This document shows, in pieces, positions 29,281-37,333 of a stretch of 64,000 nt of DNA. The position numbers and the translations under genes were made by a program. Source of the DNA: Oryzomonas sagensis (GTDB lineage Bacteria > Desulfobacterota > Desulfuromonadia > Geobacterales > Pseudopelobacteraceae); assembly GCF_008802355.1 (NCBI RefSeq), contig NZ_VZRA01000001.1:1482525-1546524 (forward strand), read 5' to 3'. The notes under the pieces are model-generated. The model made no database searches, had not been told where the DNA came from, and saw nothing but the letters and a program-made list of their open reading frames with translations. Position 1 is the first letter of the stretch; every line of letters begins with the position of its first letter.

Positions 29281-29321
29281 CCCTGCGGCGCGAGTCGGCG
29301 CTTCGACTCGCGTTACCAGGG
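29281..29321 (+). other. Stem-loop between cheA and cheR
   Basis: Arms CGCGAGTC (29289-29296) and GACTCGCG (29305-29312) pair perfectly, with outer CCCTG (29281-29285) and CAGGG (29317-29321). There is no T-run, so it is more likely an mRNA processing or stability element within the operon than a terminator. Confidence 0.4.
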
Positions 29322-29427
29322 ACGTGGACAAATAACGGCACAATTGAAGGTAGCCGATTCGATACCTGACATAGATATGCTGGCGTTCTTGGAGTAGGCG
29401 CCAACCACAAGCCCAAAAGGACCGACC

Positions 29428-30255
29428 GTGTCAATATCCGATAGTGATTTCATACAGCTGCGCGACTTTATCTACAATATCTGCGGAATGTACTTCCATA
29501 CCACCAAGAAGTACTTCCTTGAGAGCCGTCTCAGTCGGAGGATGGAGATTACCGGCACGAAGACGCATCTGGAGTACTATCAGTTCCTCAAATCGCCCCG
29601 CGGTTCCGAAGAGTTGAAGTATCTGATGGATGAAATCACCACCAATGAAACCTATTTTTTCCGTAATGTGCCGCAACTGACGGCGCTGGAAACAAAACTT
29701 CTGCCCGAAATCGTCGAGACCAAGAATAAGATGGGCTTTCGCAAGCTGCGCATCTGGAGCGCCGGCTCCTCCTCGGGGGAGGAAGCCTATACCATGTCCA
29801 TGATGCTGCTGGAAAAGCGTACGACGCTCCTCAAGGACTGGATTATCGAGATCGTCGGCACCGATATCAACGAAACCGTCATCTCCCAGGCCAAAGAGGG
29901 AATTTACAACGCCTATTCGGTCCGTAACATCCCCGACCTCTACAAACGCAAGTATATAAAGGAGGAGAACGGCAAGTTCCTTCTCTCGCCGGAGGTCAAG
30001 AAGTTCGTTACGTTCAACAAGCTCAACCTGTACGATGATTCCAAGATGATCTTCATGAAGAGTTTCGATTTTATCTTCTGTGCCAACGTGTTGATCTATT
30101 TCGATACTGCTTCGAAATCCAAGGTTGTCCAACACTTTTACAACAACCTACAACCATACGGTTATTTCTTTGTAGGCCAGTCCGAGTCCCTGCACGGGGT
30201 CAACGACAAGTTCAAGACCGTCCACTTCCCCGGTGGCTTCACCTACAAAAAGTAG
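29428..30255 (+). CDS. cheR: Chemoreceptor methyltransferase CheR
   Basis: A 275-residue AdoMet-dependent enzyme that methylates glutamates on chemoreceptors. The N-terminal helical domain (FIQLRDFIYNICGMYF, residues 5-75) is followed by ITTNETYFFRNVPQLTAL. The catalytic domain has AdoMet motif IWSAGSSSGEEAYTMSM, GTDINETVISQAKEGIYN, and FDFIFCANVLIYFD. No TPR or PAS extension and no obvious C-terminal receptor-docking pentapeptide in CheR itself. GTG start at 29428 after AAAAGGA. It stands between cheA and the HDOD gene. Confidence 0.95.
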   Translation: MSISDSDFIQLRDFIYNICGMYFHTTKKYFLESRLSRRMEITGTKTHLEYYQFLKSPRGSEELKYLMDEITTNETYFFRNVPQLTALETKLLPEIVETKNKMGFRKLRIWSAGSSSGEEAYTMSMMLLEKRTTLLKDWIIEIVGTDINETVISQAKEGIYNAYSVRNIPDLYKRKYIKEENGKFLLSPEVKKFVTFNKLNLYDDSKMIFMKSFDFIFCANVLIYFDTASKSKVVQHFYNNLQPYGYFFVGQSESLHGVNDKFKTVHFPGGFTYKK

Positions 30256-30272
30256 CCTGAAAGGTATACTCC

Positions 30273-31181
30273 ATGGACAAGCTCGCGATGATACAGAGAG
30301 CGGAAGAACTGGTCGGTACAATCGAGGACCTGCCGACGATTCCCGTGGTCGCCACCCAGGTGCTGCTTCTCCTTGACCAACCGGAGGTGAGGGTCGAGGA
30401 TGTGGCCGACCTGATGCTGACCGATCAGGTCATGACCGCCCGGGTGATGAAGATGGTAAACTCGCCGATCTTCAAGCTCGGCCACGACATCACCTCCCTC
30501 AGGCTGGCGCTTGTCTATCTCGGCTTGAAGCACATCCGCGAACTGGCCCTTACCACCTCCCTGATCAATGCCTTTGACGCCGATACGGGTGATTTTCAGA
30601 TCAGCGCCTTCTGGGAGCATTCCTTCGGAGTCGGCATGGTTTCCAAGATCATTGCCGAAAAGATCGGGTATCCGGATCTCGAAAAGGCGTATATCGGCGG
30701 CATTATCCACGACCTGGGCGTCGTCTTCCTGAGCCAGTACCAGCGCGAGGATTTTCAGGCGGTCCTGGACCGCATCAAGGACAAGCCGATCAAGCTGGTG
30801 GACGCCGAGGCGGAGCTGCTGGGCACGACCCATTGCGAGATCGGCCTGTGCATGGCCCGGAAATGGAACTTCCCCGAGGTGTACTGCGAGCTGATTTCCC
30901 AGCACCACACACCTGCCGAGGCGACCATCGACCCGGTCCTGTGCGCCATCGTCAACCTGTCCGACCTGTTCTGCGGCGTGCGCGAACTCAATTATGGCGG
31001 GAGAGAGTGGGTAAGTTTCAACCTGTCCGATGAAGCCGCTTGGCAGATACTCAGGAACGAGGCCCCGAATCTGGCAAACCTTGATATTGAACGTTTCTGC
31101 TACGAGCTGGACGACGCCATTCCCGATGTCAAGGCGTTGGTCAGTTCGATATTTACTTCACACGAACAGGCGGGGGATTGA
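30273..31181 (+). CDS. HDOD-domain signalling protein inside the che operon
   Basis: A 302-residue protein whose residues 15-210 form an HDOD domain, a degenerate relative of HD phosphohydrolases (LPTIPVVATQVLLLLDQPE, MTARVMKMVNSPIFKLG, AFWEHSFGVGMVSKIIAEK, YIGGIIHDLGVVFLSQY). The HD pair in IIHDLG remains, but HDOD proteins generally lack the full metal set and are thought to act as output or scaffold modules. The C-terminal 90 residues are not assigned. It lies 17 bp after cheR, and its stop overlaps the cheB ATG by one base, so it is tightly coupled to adaptation enzymes and may act as an output of this pathway. Confidence 0.88.
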   Translation: MDKLAMIQRAEELVGTIEDLPTIPVVATQVLLLLDQPEVRVEDVADLMLTDQVMTARVMKMVNSPIFKLGHDITSLRLALVYLGLKHIRELALTTSLINAFDADTGDFQISAFWEHSFGVGMVSKIIAEKIGYPDLEKAYIGGIIHDLGVVFLSQYQREDFQAVLDRIKDKPIKLVDAEAELLGTTHCEIGLCMARKWNFPEVYCELISQHHTPAEATIDPVLCAIVNLSDLFCGVRELNYGGREWVSFNLSDEAAWQILRNEAPNLANLDIERFCYELDDAIPDVKALVSSIFTSHEQAGD

Positions 31182-32272
31182 TGCTTACTTCCCGAAGCGG
31201 AAAAATACGGGTACTTATCGTTGACGACTCTTCGTTCATGCGCATGGCGATACGAAGTGTGCTCTCCAAGGACCCATCCTTTGATATCGTCGGTACGGCG
31301 GCAGACGGCATGGAAGGGGTGGAAAAGGCCATCGCCCTCAAGCCGGACGTCATCACCATGGACGTGGAAATGCCCCGCATGGACGGCATCGCGGCCCTGC
31401 GCCAGATCATGGCCAAGGCGCCCACCAGGGTGCTCATGGTCTCCACCCTGACCAACGAAGGGGCCAAGGCCACCTTCGAGGCCCTCGACGCCGGCGCCAT
31501 CGATTACATCCCCAAGAACGTCACCGACTCGGCCGAGGCCCAGCACATCTTCCGCGAGGAGTTGCTGCGCAAGGTCCGGGAAGCCGGCAAATCCCATGTG
31601 GGCCGCATCGCAGCCACTTCCCCGATACGGCCGGCCGGTGTCACCCCCGTTGCCGCACCTCCGACGCGCCCCACGGCATCGCGGTTTACCGGCAAAAAGA
31701 TCAATTATGTGGGGATCGGCGCATCCACCGGGGGACCGGTGGCGCTCCAGGAGGTGCTCTCCCGTATTCCCGTCAATTTTCCCTACGGCATCATCGTCGG
31801 CATTCACATGCCCAAGGCCTTTACCGGCCCCTATGCCGATCGCCTGAATGCCAAATGCTCCATGACCATCCGGGAGGCGGTGGATGGCGATGTACTCAAG
31901 CCCGGCCTGGCTCTGGTCGCCCCCGGCGGCATGCATACCACCCTGGTGCGCAGGGGAACGAGCGTTGTGGTTAAAACCGTCCCCACCAGCGCCTATCCGC
32001 AGTATGTCTACATCCCCTCGGTGGACCTGATGATTTCGAGCATGGCCGAGGCCACCAACGGCTCCATGCTGGGGGTTATCCTGACCGGTATGGGCAACGA
32101 CGGTTTCAAGGGGATGCAGCTCCTGAAGAGCAAGGGGGGGGTGACCATCGCCCAGGACGAGGCGACATCGACCATCTACGGCATGCCCCGGGCCTGTGTC
32201 GAAGGCGGGGTCGCCGATGAGGTGCTGCCCCTGGGGCAGATCGGTTTCGAGATATCCAAGTTCATGGGGTAG
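31181..32272 (+). CDS. cheB: Chemotaxis response regulator and methylesterase CheB
   Basis: A 363-residue enzyme that removes methyl groups from receptors when phosphorylated by CheA. The receiver domain (residues 8-125) has the acidic pair VLIVDDSSFM and phosphorylated Asp61 in VITMDVEMPRMDG. The methylesterase domain (residues 170-360) has the catalytic serine in GIGASTGGPVALQ, the histidine in VGIHMPKAFTGPYADRL and the aspartate in LTGMGNDGFKGM. ATG at 31181 overlaps the preceding stop as TGATG. It ends the operon, with a strong terminator 33 bp downstream. Confidence 0.96.
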   Translation: MLTSRSGKIRVLIVDDSSFMRMAIRSVLSKDPSFDIVGTAADGMEGVEKAIALKPDVITMDVEMPRMDGIAALRQIMAKAPTRVLMVSTLTNEGAKATFEALDAGAIDYIPKNVTDSAEAQHIFREELLRKVREAGKSHVGRIAATSPIRPAGVTPVAAPPTRPTASRFTGKKINYVGIGASTGGPVALQEVLSRIPVNFPYGIIVGIHMPKAFTGPYADRLNAKCSMTIREAVDGDVLKPGLALVAPGGMHTTLVRRGTSVVVKTVPTSAYPQYVYIPSVDLMISSMAEATNGSMLGVILTGMGNDGFKGMQLLKSKGGVTIAQDEATSTIYGMPRACVEGGVADEVLPLGQIGFEISKFMG

Positions 32273-32305
32273 CCGCCGCAGGACCGTCTGCTGAGGTGCG
32301 ACATG

Positions 32306-32354
32306 AAGACAAGAAAAAAGGGCGGCCCTGTCAGGGACCGCCCTTTCTTGTCTT
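32306..32354. terminator. Bidirectional intrinsic terminator between cheB and the small ORF after prfC
   Basis: A long stem: AAGACAAGAAA and AGGGCGG on the left pair with CCGCCCT and TTTCTTGTCTT on the right, around CCCTGTCAGGG. T-rich runs follow on both strands, so it can end the che operon and the converging prfC-side transcript. Confidence 0.85.
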
Positions 32355-32586
32355 ATCGTTGAGCGTGAACAACCAGCCCTTTGGTGGTGGTCACGACCTT
32401 GCAGTTGGAAAACCCCAGCCGTTTCAGCCGTCGCAGGATGAAAAAGGCGGCAACCGGATGGACATGGGGCAGCATCAGGGGAAAATTCTCCAGGGGCAGC
32501 CTTCTGATGGCCTGCCAGGTCGCCCGTACCCGATATCCTCCCCGCTGTTCACCATGCTTGCCCGGTTGTGCGGCGGCTTCGGCCAT
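32353..32586 (-). CDS. Hypothetical protein, 77 residues, downstream of prfC
   Basis: I do not recognise this protein. It begins two bases after the prfC stop and its own stop reaches the edge of the bidirectional terminator, which fits a real last gene of a prfC transcript. The middle (LPLENFPLMLPHVHPVAAFF) is hydrophobic and the C-terminal part (LRRLKRLGFSNCKVVTTTKG) is basic, with a compact alpha/beta look. No signal peptide. There is no clear ribosome-binding site, but the stop-start spacing would allow translational re-initiation. It could be a chance frame. Confidence 0.45.
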   Translation of the reverse strand: MAEAAAQPGKHGEQRGGYRVRATWQAIRRLPLENFPLMLPHVHPVAAFFILRRLKRLGFSNCKVVTTTKGLVVHAQR

Positions 32587-32588
32587 GC

Positions 32589-34172
32589 CTAGCTATGCTC
32601 GCTGGTTTCGTGGAACTCCAGCTTCTTCCAGTTCTCGATCGTATTGTCCAGACGCCATTGGCTGCCGGCCATGTAGGTCAGTTTCCCCTCGCCGTCGATG
32701 TAGAGGTGCATGACCTCCTTTTTCTCGAACTCCTCGATTTCCTTCTTCTCCCCCTGGACCCAGCGGGCGGTCACGTAGCTGACCGGCTCGAAGGCCACCT
32801 TGACCCCGTATTCGAACTCCAGGCGGTGCATGACCACCTCGAACTGCAAAAGCCCGACCGCCCCGATGACCCAGTCGGCCCCCATGAGCGGTTTAAAGAC
32901 CTGGGTGGCGCCCTCTTCGGCCAACTGCACCAGCCCCTTTTCCAGGGCCTTTGATTTCATGGGGTTGAGCAGCCGGACCTTGCGGAAATGTTCCGGGGCG
33001 AAACTGGGGATGCCGGTGAATTTCAGCTCCTCCCCCTGGGTGAAGGTATCGCCGATCTTGATGGTGCCGTGGTTGTGAATGCCGATGATGTCCCCCGGCC
33101 AGGCCTCCTCCACATTGGTCCGGTCCTGGGCCATGAAGATGGTGGCGTTGGCGATCTGCACCTCGCGCCCCAGGCGTACGTGTCGCACCTTCATGCCGCG
33201 GGTGAACTTGCCGGAACAGATGCGGAAGAAGGCGATCCGGTCCCGGTGGGCCGGGTCCATGTTCGCCTGGATCTTGAAGGTGAAGCCGCTGAAGGGCTCT
33301 TCGTAGGGCGACACTGTCCGGCTGATCGTCTCGCGGGGCAGCGGCGCGGGGGCATACTCCACAAAGGCGTCCAGAAGCTGTTGAACGCCGAAGGTGTTGA
33401 TGGCGCTCCCGAAAAAGACCGGCGTCTGCTGCCCGGCCAGGTAGGCCTCCTTGTCGAAGGGATGGGCGGCCCCCTCCAAAAGTTCCACATTATGGCGCAG
33501 TTCGTCCACCTGGCTGCCCAGCAGTTCGTCCAGCAGCGGATCGTCCAGGCCGGTGGCGGTCAGCACCTGGCCGGTGCCGTTGGCCGCATCGGGGTCGAAA
33601 AAGGTCAACTCCTTGGTGTAGAGGTGGTAGGTCCCGCGGAAGCGCTTGCCCATCCCCACCGGCCAGGTGACCGGGGCGGTCTGGATGTGCAGGTTCTTCT
33701 CGATGTCGTCCAGCAGGTCCAGGGGGTCCTGCCCCTCCCGGTCGAGTTTGTTCATGAAGGTCATGATCGGGGTATGGCGCAGGCGGCAGACCTCCAGGAG
33801 TTTCTTGGTCTGGCTCTCCACCCCCTTGACCGAGTCGATCACCATCAGCACCGAATCTACGGCGGTCAAGACCCGGTAGGTATCCTCGGAGAAGTCGTTG
33901 TGGCCGGGGGTGTCCAGCAGGTTGATCTCGCAACCGGAATAGGTGAACTTCATGACGGAGGAGGTGACGGAGATACCGCGCTGTTTTTCCAGCTCCATCC
34001 AGTCGGAGGTGGCATGGCGGGAGCTCTTCCGGGCGCGGACCTCTCCGGCCTGCTGGATGGCCCCGCCGAAGAGGAGCAGTTTTTCGGTGATGGTGGTCTT
34101 GCCGGCGTCAGGGTGGCTGATGATGGCAAAGGTACGGCGTTTATCGACTTCCTGCTGGTTATGCATTTCCAC
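32589..34172 (-). CDS. prfC: Peptide chain release factor 3
   Basis: A 527-residue translational GTPase that recycles release factors 1 and 2 from the ribosome after termination. G-domain motifs are [19 protein letters not shown] (G1), [12 protein letters not shown] (G2), [16 protein letters not shown] (G3) and [11 protein letters not shown] (G4). Domain II carries [20 protein letters not shown], and the C-terminal RF3-specific region contains [21 protein letters not shown] and [16 protein letters not shown]. The GTG at 34172 lies five bases after AAAGGAG; an ATG two codons later (34166) is an equally possible start. Length is normal. Confidence 0.95.
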   Translation of the reverse strand: MEMHNQQEVDKRRTFAIISHPDAGKTTITEKLLLFGGAIQQAGEVRARKSSRHATSDWMELEKQRGISVTSSVMKFTYSGCEINLLDTPGHNDFSEDTYRVLTAVDSVLMVIDSVKGVESQTKKLLEVCRLRHTPIMTFMNKLDREGQDPLDLLDDIEKNLHIQTAPVTWPVGMGKRFRGTYHLYTKELTFFDPDAANGTGQVLTATGLDDPLLDELLGSQVDELRHNVELLEGAAHPFDKEAYLAGQQTPVFFGSAINTFGVQQLLDAFVEYAPAPLPRETISRTVSPYEEPFSGFTFKIQANMDPAHRDRIAFFRICSGKFTRGMKVRHVRLGREVQIANATIFMAQDRTNVEEAWPGDIIGIHNHGTIKIGDTFTQGEELKFTGIPSFAPEHFRKVRLLNPMKSKALEKGLVQLAEEGATQVFKPLMGADWVIGAVGLLQFEVVMHRLEFEYGVKVAFEPVSYVTARWVQGEKKEIEEFEKKEVMHLYIDGEGKLTYMAGSQWRLDNTIENWKKLEFHETSEHS

Positions 34173-34261
34173 GTATACTCCTTTAGCAATCGAAAGGCGG
34201 GCTTGGCCCGCCTCCTGTATTCATGATGATTTCAGGGGGGAACGGGTCCCCGAATCCGTCC

Positions 34262-34708
34262 CTACGAACGGAAGACCAGGCGGTCCAGGCACCAGCGGCC
34301 CCCGCCGGCAAGAACCAGATAGAGGGCCATGCCCAAAAGCGCGATATTGAATTCGATGCCATGGCCGTGGCCCGGTATGCAATAGGTGTTCAGGAAAAAA
34401 CCGTTCACCCAGCTCACCTTGTAGATGGCCACCAGCATGACCGCTGAAATGCCGGCCGCCGAAAGCCGGGTCAGGAATCCGGTCAACACGCCGAAGCCGC
34501 CGCCGAATTCGGCAATGATCGCCAGGAGGGCGAAGATCGGCGGGATGCCCATTTTCAGTTCAAAGGTCTTGAAGGTGGCGGTCAAGCCCTGTCCGCCGAA
34601 CAGACCCAGCAATTTCTGCGAGCCATGAGCCATGAAGATCAGCCCCAGCGGTATCCGCAACATGAGTGGCGCCAATAAGTCGGTTGCGTCAAAACTCCCT
34701 TTTGCCAT
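34262..34708 (-). CDS. DoxX-family membrane protein
   Basis: A 148-residue inner-membrane protein with about four hydrophobic helices. The family signature is near the N-terminus (LLAPLMLRIPLGLIFMAHGSQ, KLLGLFGG), with IIAEFGGGFGVLTGFLTRL in the second helix region. DoxX-like proteins include a subunit of archaeal terminal oxidase and partners in thiosulfate or redox stress metabolism, but most bacterial members have no known role. It lies between prfC and the diguanylate cyclase on the same strand, about 35 bp from the latter, without a functional link that I can see. Confidence 0.85.
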   Translation of the reverse strand: MAKGSFDATDLLAPLMLRIPLGLIFMAHGSQKLLGLFGGQGLTATFKTFELKMGIPPIFALLAIIAEFGGGFGVLTGFLTRLSAAGISAVMLVAIYKVSWVNGFFLNTYCIPGHGHGIEFNIALLGMALYLVLAGGGRWCLDRLVFRS

Positions 34709-34743
34709 GAGGTCCCTCCGTGATAGTCACAAAATGAAGATGA

Positions 34744-35652
34744 TCAGACCACCACATGCGCTATGCCGTCCGTGTCGCGCCCCTTGGCGGTGCGTGCGAG
34801 TTCTTCGGCCCTGTGGACGAACTCGCCGATGGCGGGCAGATCGTGCAGGCTGGTGACGGCGCCGATGGTGAAACCGACCGGCCAATCCTTGTGTGCCATC
34901 GCCTGCCGCAAGTGGTGGTGAAGTGTCTCGAGCAGCGGCAGGGCCGCGGTACTGTCGGTATCGGGCATCAGCACGACGAACTCGTCGCTGCCGAACCGGG
35001 CGTGGAGATCGCTGCTCCGGGTCGTTGCCCTGATGGTGTCGGCCACCTCCACAAGCAGGCCGTCCCCCGTTTTATGGCCGAACCGGTTGTTGATCTCCTT
35101 GAAATTGTTAAGATCGATGCAGGCGATGGAGATCGGCTGCCTGCTCTGGCGCGAACGATGCAACTCATGAGCGGCCGACTCGAAAAAGGCATGGCGGTTG
35201 AGCAGGCCGGTCAGGGGGTCGCTGCTTGCCAGCGACCGTTCCGCGTACAGGTGCCGTTTCAAGGCCGCGACCAGAAAACTCATGATCAGCAGGAAGACGA
35301 ACTCGACAAAAACATTCCAGTAGTGGAGCGGCGAATAGGAAAAGGAAAACGAGGTGCCGGCTCCGTCGGCGACCAGGCGGGTGATGAACGCAAGAAGGCA
35401 AAAACATGCACCGACCGCCCTGCCCGCATGCCACGCCGCGAGCGATACCGGGATCAGGTAGAAGATGATCAGGGAGTAATCGCCGGTTATGTAGTCCAGC
35501 CAGCCGAGCATGACCAGCAGCACGATGTTTACGATGGAGATGGTGAGTGGAGACGGCTGGAGGAGGCTGGAGAAAATGGCTGATGTGCTGCGTGTTGGCA
35601 TGGGACTGTTACCCGTGTGAGCCATAGCGAACAAAGAGAGGTAAAACATCAT
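34744..35652 (-). CDS. Membrane-bound diguanylate cyclase (GGDEF domain)
   Basis: A 302-residue protein. The N-terminal 130 residues hold about four membrane helices (SIVNIVLLVMLGWLDYI, YSLIIFYLIPVSLAAWHAG), a MASE-like sensor region. The GGDEF domain starts at SDPLTGLLNRHAFFES, has IACIDLNNFKEINNRFGH, and its active site reads GSDEF instead of GGDEF, a tolerated variant. RSSD five residues before it matches the inhibitory RxxD site for c-di-GMP. It probably makes c-di-GMP, which may feed into the motility or polysaccharide genes in the window. The start is uncertain: ATG 35652 is used, with 35625 and 35601 as alternatives. Confidence 0.9.
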   Translation of the reverse strand: MMFYLSLFAMAHTGNSPMPTRSTSAIFSSLLQPSPLTISIVNIVLLVMLGWLDYITGDYSLIIFYLIPVSLAAWHAGRAVGACFCLLAFITRLVADGAGTSFSFSYSPLHYWNVFVEFVFLLIMSFLVAALKRHLYAERSLASSDPLTGLLNRHAFFESAAHELHRSRQSRQPISIACIDLNNFKEINNRFGHKTGDGLLVEVADTIRATTRSSDLHARFGSDEFVVLMPDTDSTAALPLLETLHHHLRQAMAHKDWPVGFTIGAVTSLHDLPAIGEFVHRAEELARTAKGRDTDGIAHVVV

Positions 35653-35667
35653 CCCGTGTTGCAGGAT

Positions 35668-35744
35668 TGGCGGGCGGCATGGGATTCGAACCCACGACCC
35701 CAGGCTTCGGAGGCCTGTACTCTATCCAACTGAGCTAACCGCCC
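35668..35744 (-). tRNA. tRNA-Arg (anticodon CCG)
   Basis: Read on the minus strand, a full cloverleaf is visible: acceptor GGGCGGT/GCCGCCC, D-arm AGCTCAGTTGGATAGAGT, anticodon arm CAGGC-CTCCGAA-GCCTG with anticodon CCG (codon CGG), T-arm GTGGGTTCGAATCCCAT, discriminator G and an encoded CCA. Confidence 0.95.
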
Positions 35745-35867
35745 GCACCATTCCTGTCCAGCTTCGGACATTATCCAAACAAATTACACTAATCGGGCGG
35801 CCAACTCAAGCCAAAAATCTGTCTTTTTATCGGATGCTCTGTTAGAATGCGCTTTCAAGGGAGAACC

Positions 35868-36716
35868 ATGAAACGTGTGTCCTTGACCATAGTGCTCTTT
35901 GTTGCGCTTTTTTTGCCGATTGCGGCCGATGCGGCCAACTTCAGGTTTCAAAAGGTCGGGGGCGATGTTTATGCGGCCATTGCCGAACCGGGGAGCAGGG
36001 CCGCCAGCAATTGCCTGATCGTTGTGGCCGACTACCAGGTCATTCTGGCCGGCGCCCATTTCACCAAGGCGACCACCCGGGAACTGCTCGACTTTGTCGG
36101 GACCATAACGCCGCTCCAGGTGCGCTACGTCATCCTGACTCACCACCATAGCGGCTTCGACGCCCTGGATACGGATTTTCCCCGCAATGCCGACATCATC
36201 ACCTCCCAGCGTACCTGGCAACTCCTCAGGAAGGAACCGGGCCGGATCAAGAATCAGGTGATCTTCTTCGAACAGGGGCTTACCATCAAGCGCGGTTCCC
36301 GGGAAATCGTCATGACCGCCACCGAGCGCGGGCACAGCGAGGGGGACGTGTTCGTCTCACTTCCCGAGGACGGGGTCCTGTTCACCTCCGACCTCCTGTT
36401 CAACGATGTGGGCGGTTACATGGGGGACGGCTACTTCCGCGATTGGCTCATGGATCTCGATACCCTGGACGAGGTCGGCGCGCGCACGGTTGTTCCGGGG
36501 CTGGGCGCGGTGACGGACAACGACGGCATCAAACGTTTCCGGGCCTTTTTCCGCGATTTTACCACCGAAATCCTGCGGCTGGCCGCGAAAGGGCTCGACG
36601 TGGACGCCGCCAAGCGGGAGTTCTCATTGCCGCAGTTCCAGAACATGCCCGGATTCCGCACCTTTTTCGACGTCAATTTCCGGCGCGCCTACAACGAGTT
36701 GAAGGAGCTGAAATGA
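35868..36716 (+). CDS. Exported metallo-beta-lactamase-fold protein with degenerate metal site
   Basis: A 282-residue protein with a signal peptide (MKRVSLTIVLFVALFLPIAAD). The MBL fold is recognisable (NCLIVVADYQVILAGAHFT, VRYVILTHHHSGFDALD, ERGHSEGDVFVSLPEDGVLF, TSDLLFND). The HxHxDH motif, however, reads HHHSGF, losing the aspartate and last histidine. The usual late PGHG reads VVPGLG, losing another ligand. The first two histidines, the GHSEGD histidine and the TSD aspartate remain. It may bind one metal or none, so hydrolase activity is doubtful. ATG at 35868 follows AAGGGAG. Its stop overlaps coaE (ATGA). Confidence 0.82.
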   Translation: MKRVSLTIVLFVALFLPIAADAANFRFQKVGGDVYAAIAEPGSRAASNCLIVVADYQVILAGAHFTKATTRELLDFVGTITPLQVRYVILTHHHSGFDALDTDFPRNADIITSQRTWQLLRKEPGRIKNQVIFFEQGLTIKRGSREIVMTATERGHSEGDVFVSLPEDGVLFTSDLLFNDVGGYMGDGYFRDWLMDLDTLDEVGARTVVPGLGAVTDNDGIKRFRAFFRDFTTEILRLAAKGLDVDAAKREFSLPQFQNMPGFRTFFDVNFRRAYNELKELK

Positions 36717-37333
36717 GGCCGTCGGGTATTCGCGTCATCGGTCTGACCGGCGGTGTCGCCACCGGCAAGAGCAGTGTGGCCCGCTTCTTCGAGGAACGGG
36801 GCGTGCCGGTCGTGGATGCCGACCAATTGGCCCGGGAGGCGGTCAAACCGGGGAGCCCCTGTCTGGCCCGGCTTGCCGCGCTGTTCGGGGCCGGGGTGCT
36901 GCGCGGGGACGGGACCCTCGACCGCAAGCGCGTGGCAGGTATCGTTTTCGCCGACGCGGGCAAACGCCGGCAGCTCGAGGCGCTCCTGCACCCCGAGATC
37001 CGGCGTCTGGCGGAGGAACGCATTGCCCGAGCCGCGGCTGCGGGGCAGCGAACCTTGGTATACATGGCGCCGCTCCTGATCGAGGCGGGCGTCACCGACC
37101 GGGTGGATGAGATCTGGGTGGTGACGGTGCGGCCCGAGGTTCAGTTGGAGCGGCTCATGGCGCGCGACGGCATCGGCCGGGAAGAGGCCGAACGGATCAT
37201 TGGCAGTCAGATGCCCCTGGCCGAGAAGGAACGCCATGGCAGGGTCGTGATCGACAACAGCGGGACCCTTGAGGAGACGCGCCTTCTTTTGGCGGCAATT
37301 TGGGACAAGGAGATAGCGGTACACCATGAGTGA
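36713..37333 (+). CDS. coaE: Dephospho-CoA kinase
   Basis: A 206-residue P-loop kinase catalysing the last step of coenzyme A synthesis. The P-loop is VIGLTGGVATGKSSVARFF, followed by the substrate-binding VVDADQLAREAV, LDRKRVAGIVFAD, and LHPEIRRLAEERI. Instead of the common PLLFE motif it has MAPLLIEAGVTDRVDEIWVV, which is within family variation. ATG at 36713 overlaps the upstream stop. The end overlaps the next gene by eight bases, so the three genes form one transcript. Confidence 0.94.
   Translation: MRPSGIRVIGLTGGVATGKSSVARFFEERGVPVVDADQLAREAVKPGSPCLARLAALFGAGVLRGDGTLDRKRVAGIVFADAGKRRQLEALLHPEIRRLAEERIARAAAAGQRTLVYMAPLLIEAGVTDRVDEIWVVTVRPEVQLERLMARDGIGREEAERIIGSQMPLAEKERHGRVVIDNSGTLEETRLLLAAIWDKEIAVHHE

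Noticed and set aside
29212-29397. 61-codon frame between cheA and cheR
   Set aside because: It overlaps the cheA end and crosses a stem-loop. The tail VADSIPDIDMLAFLE looks protein-like but is too short to support.
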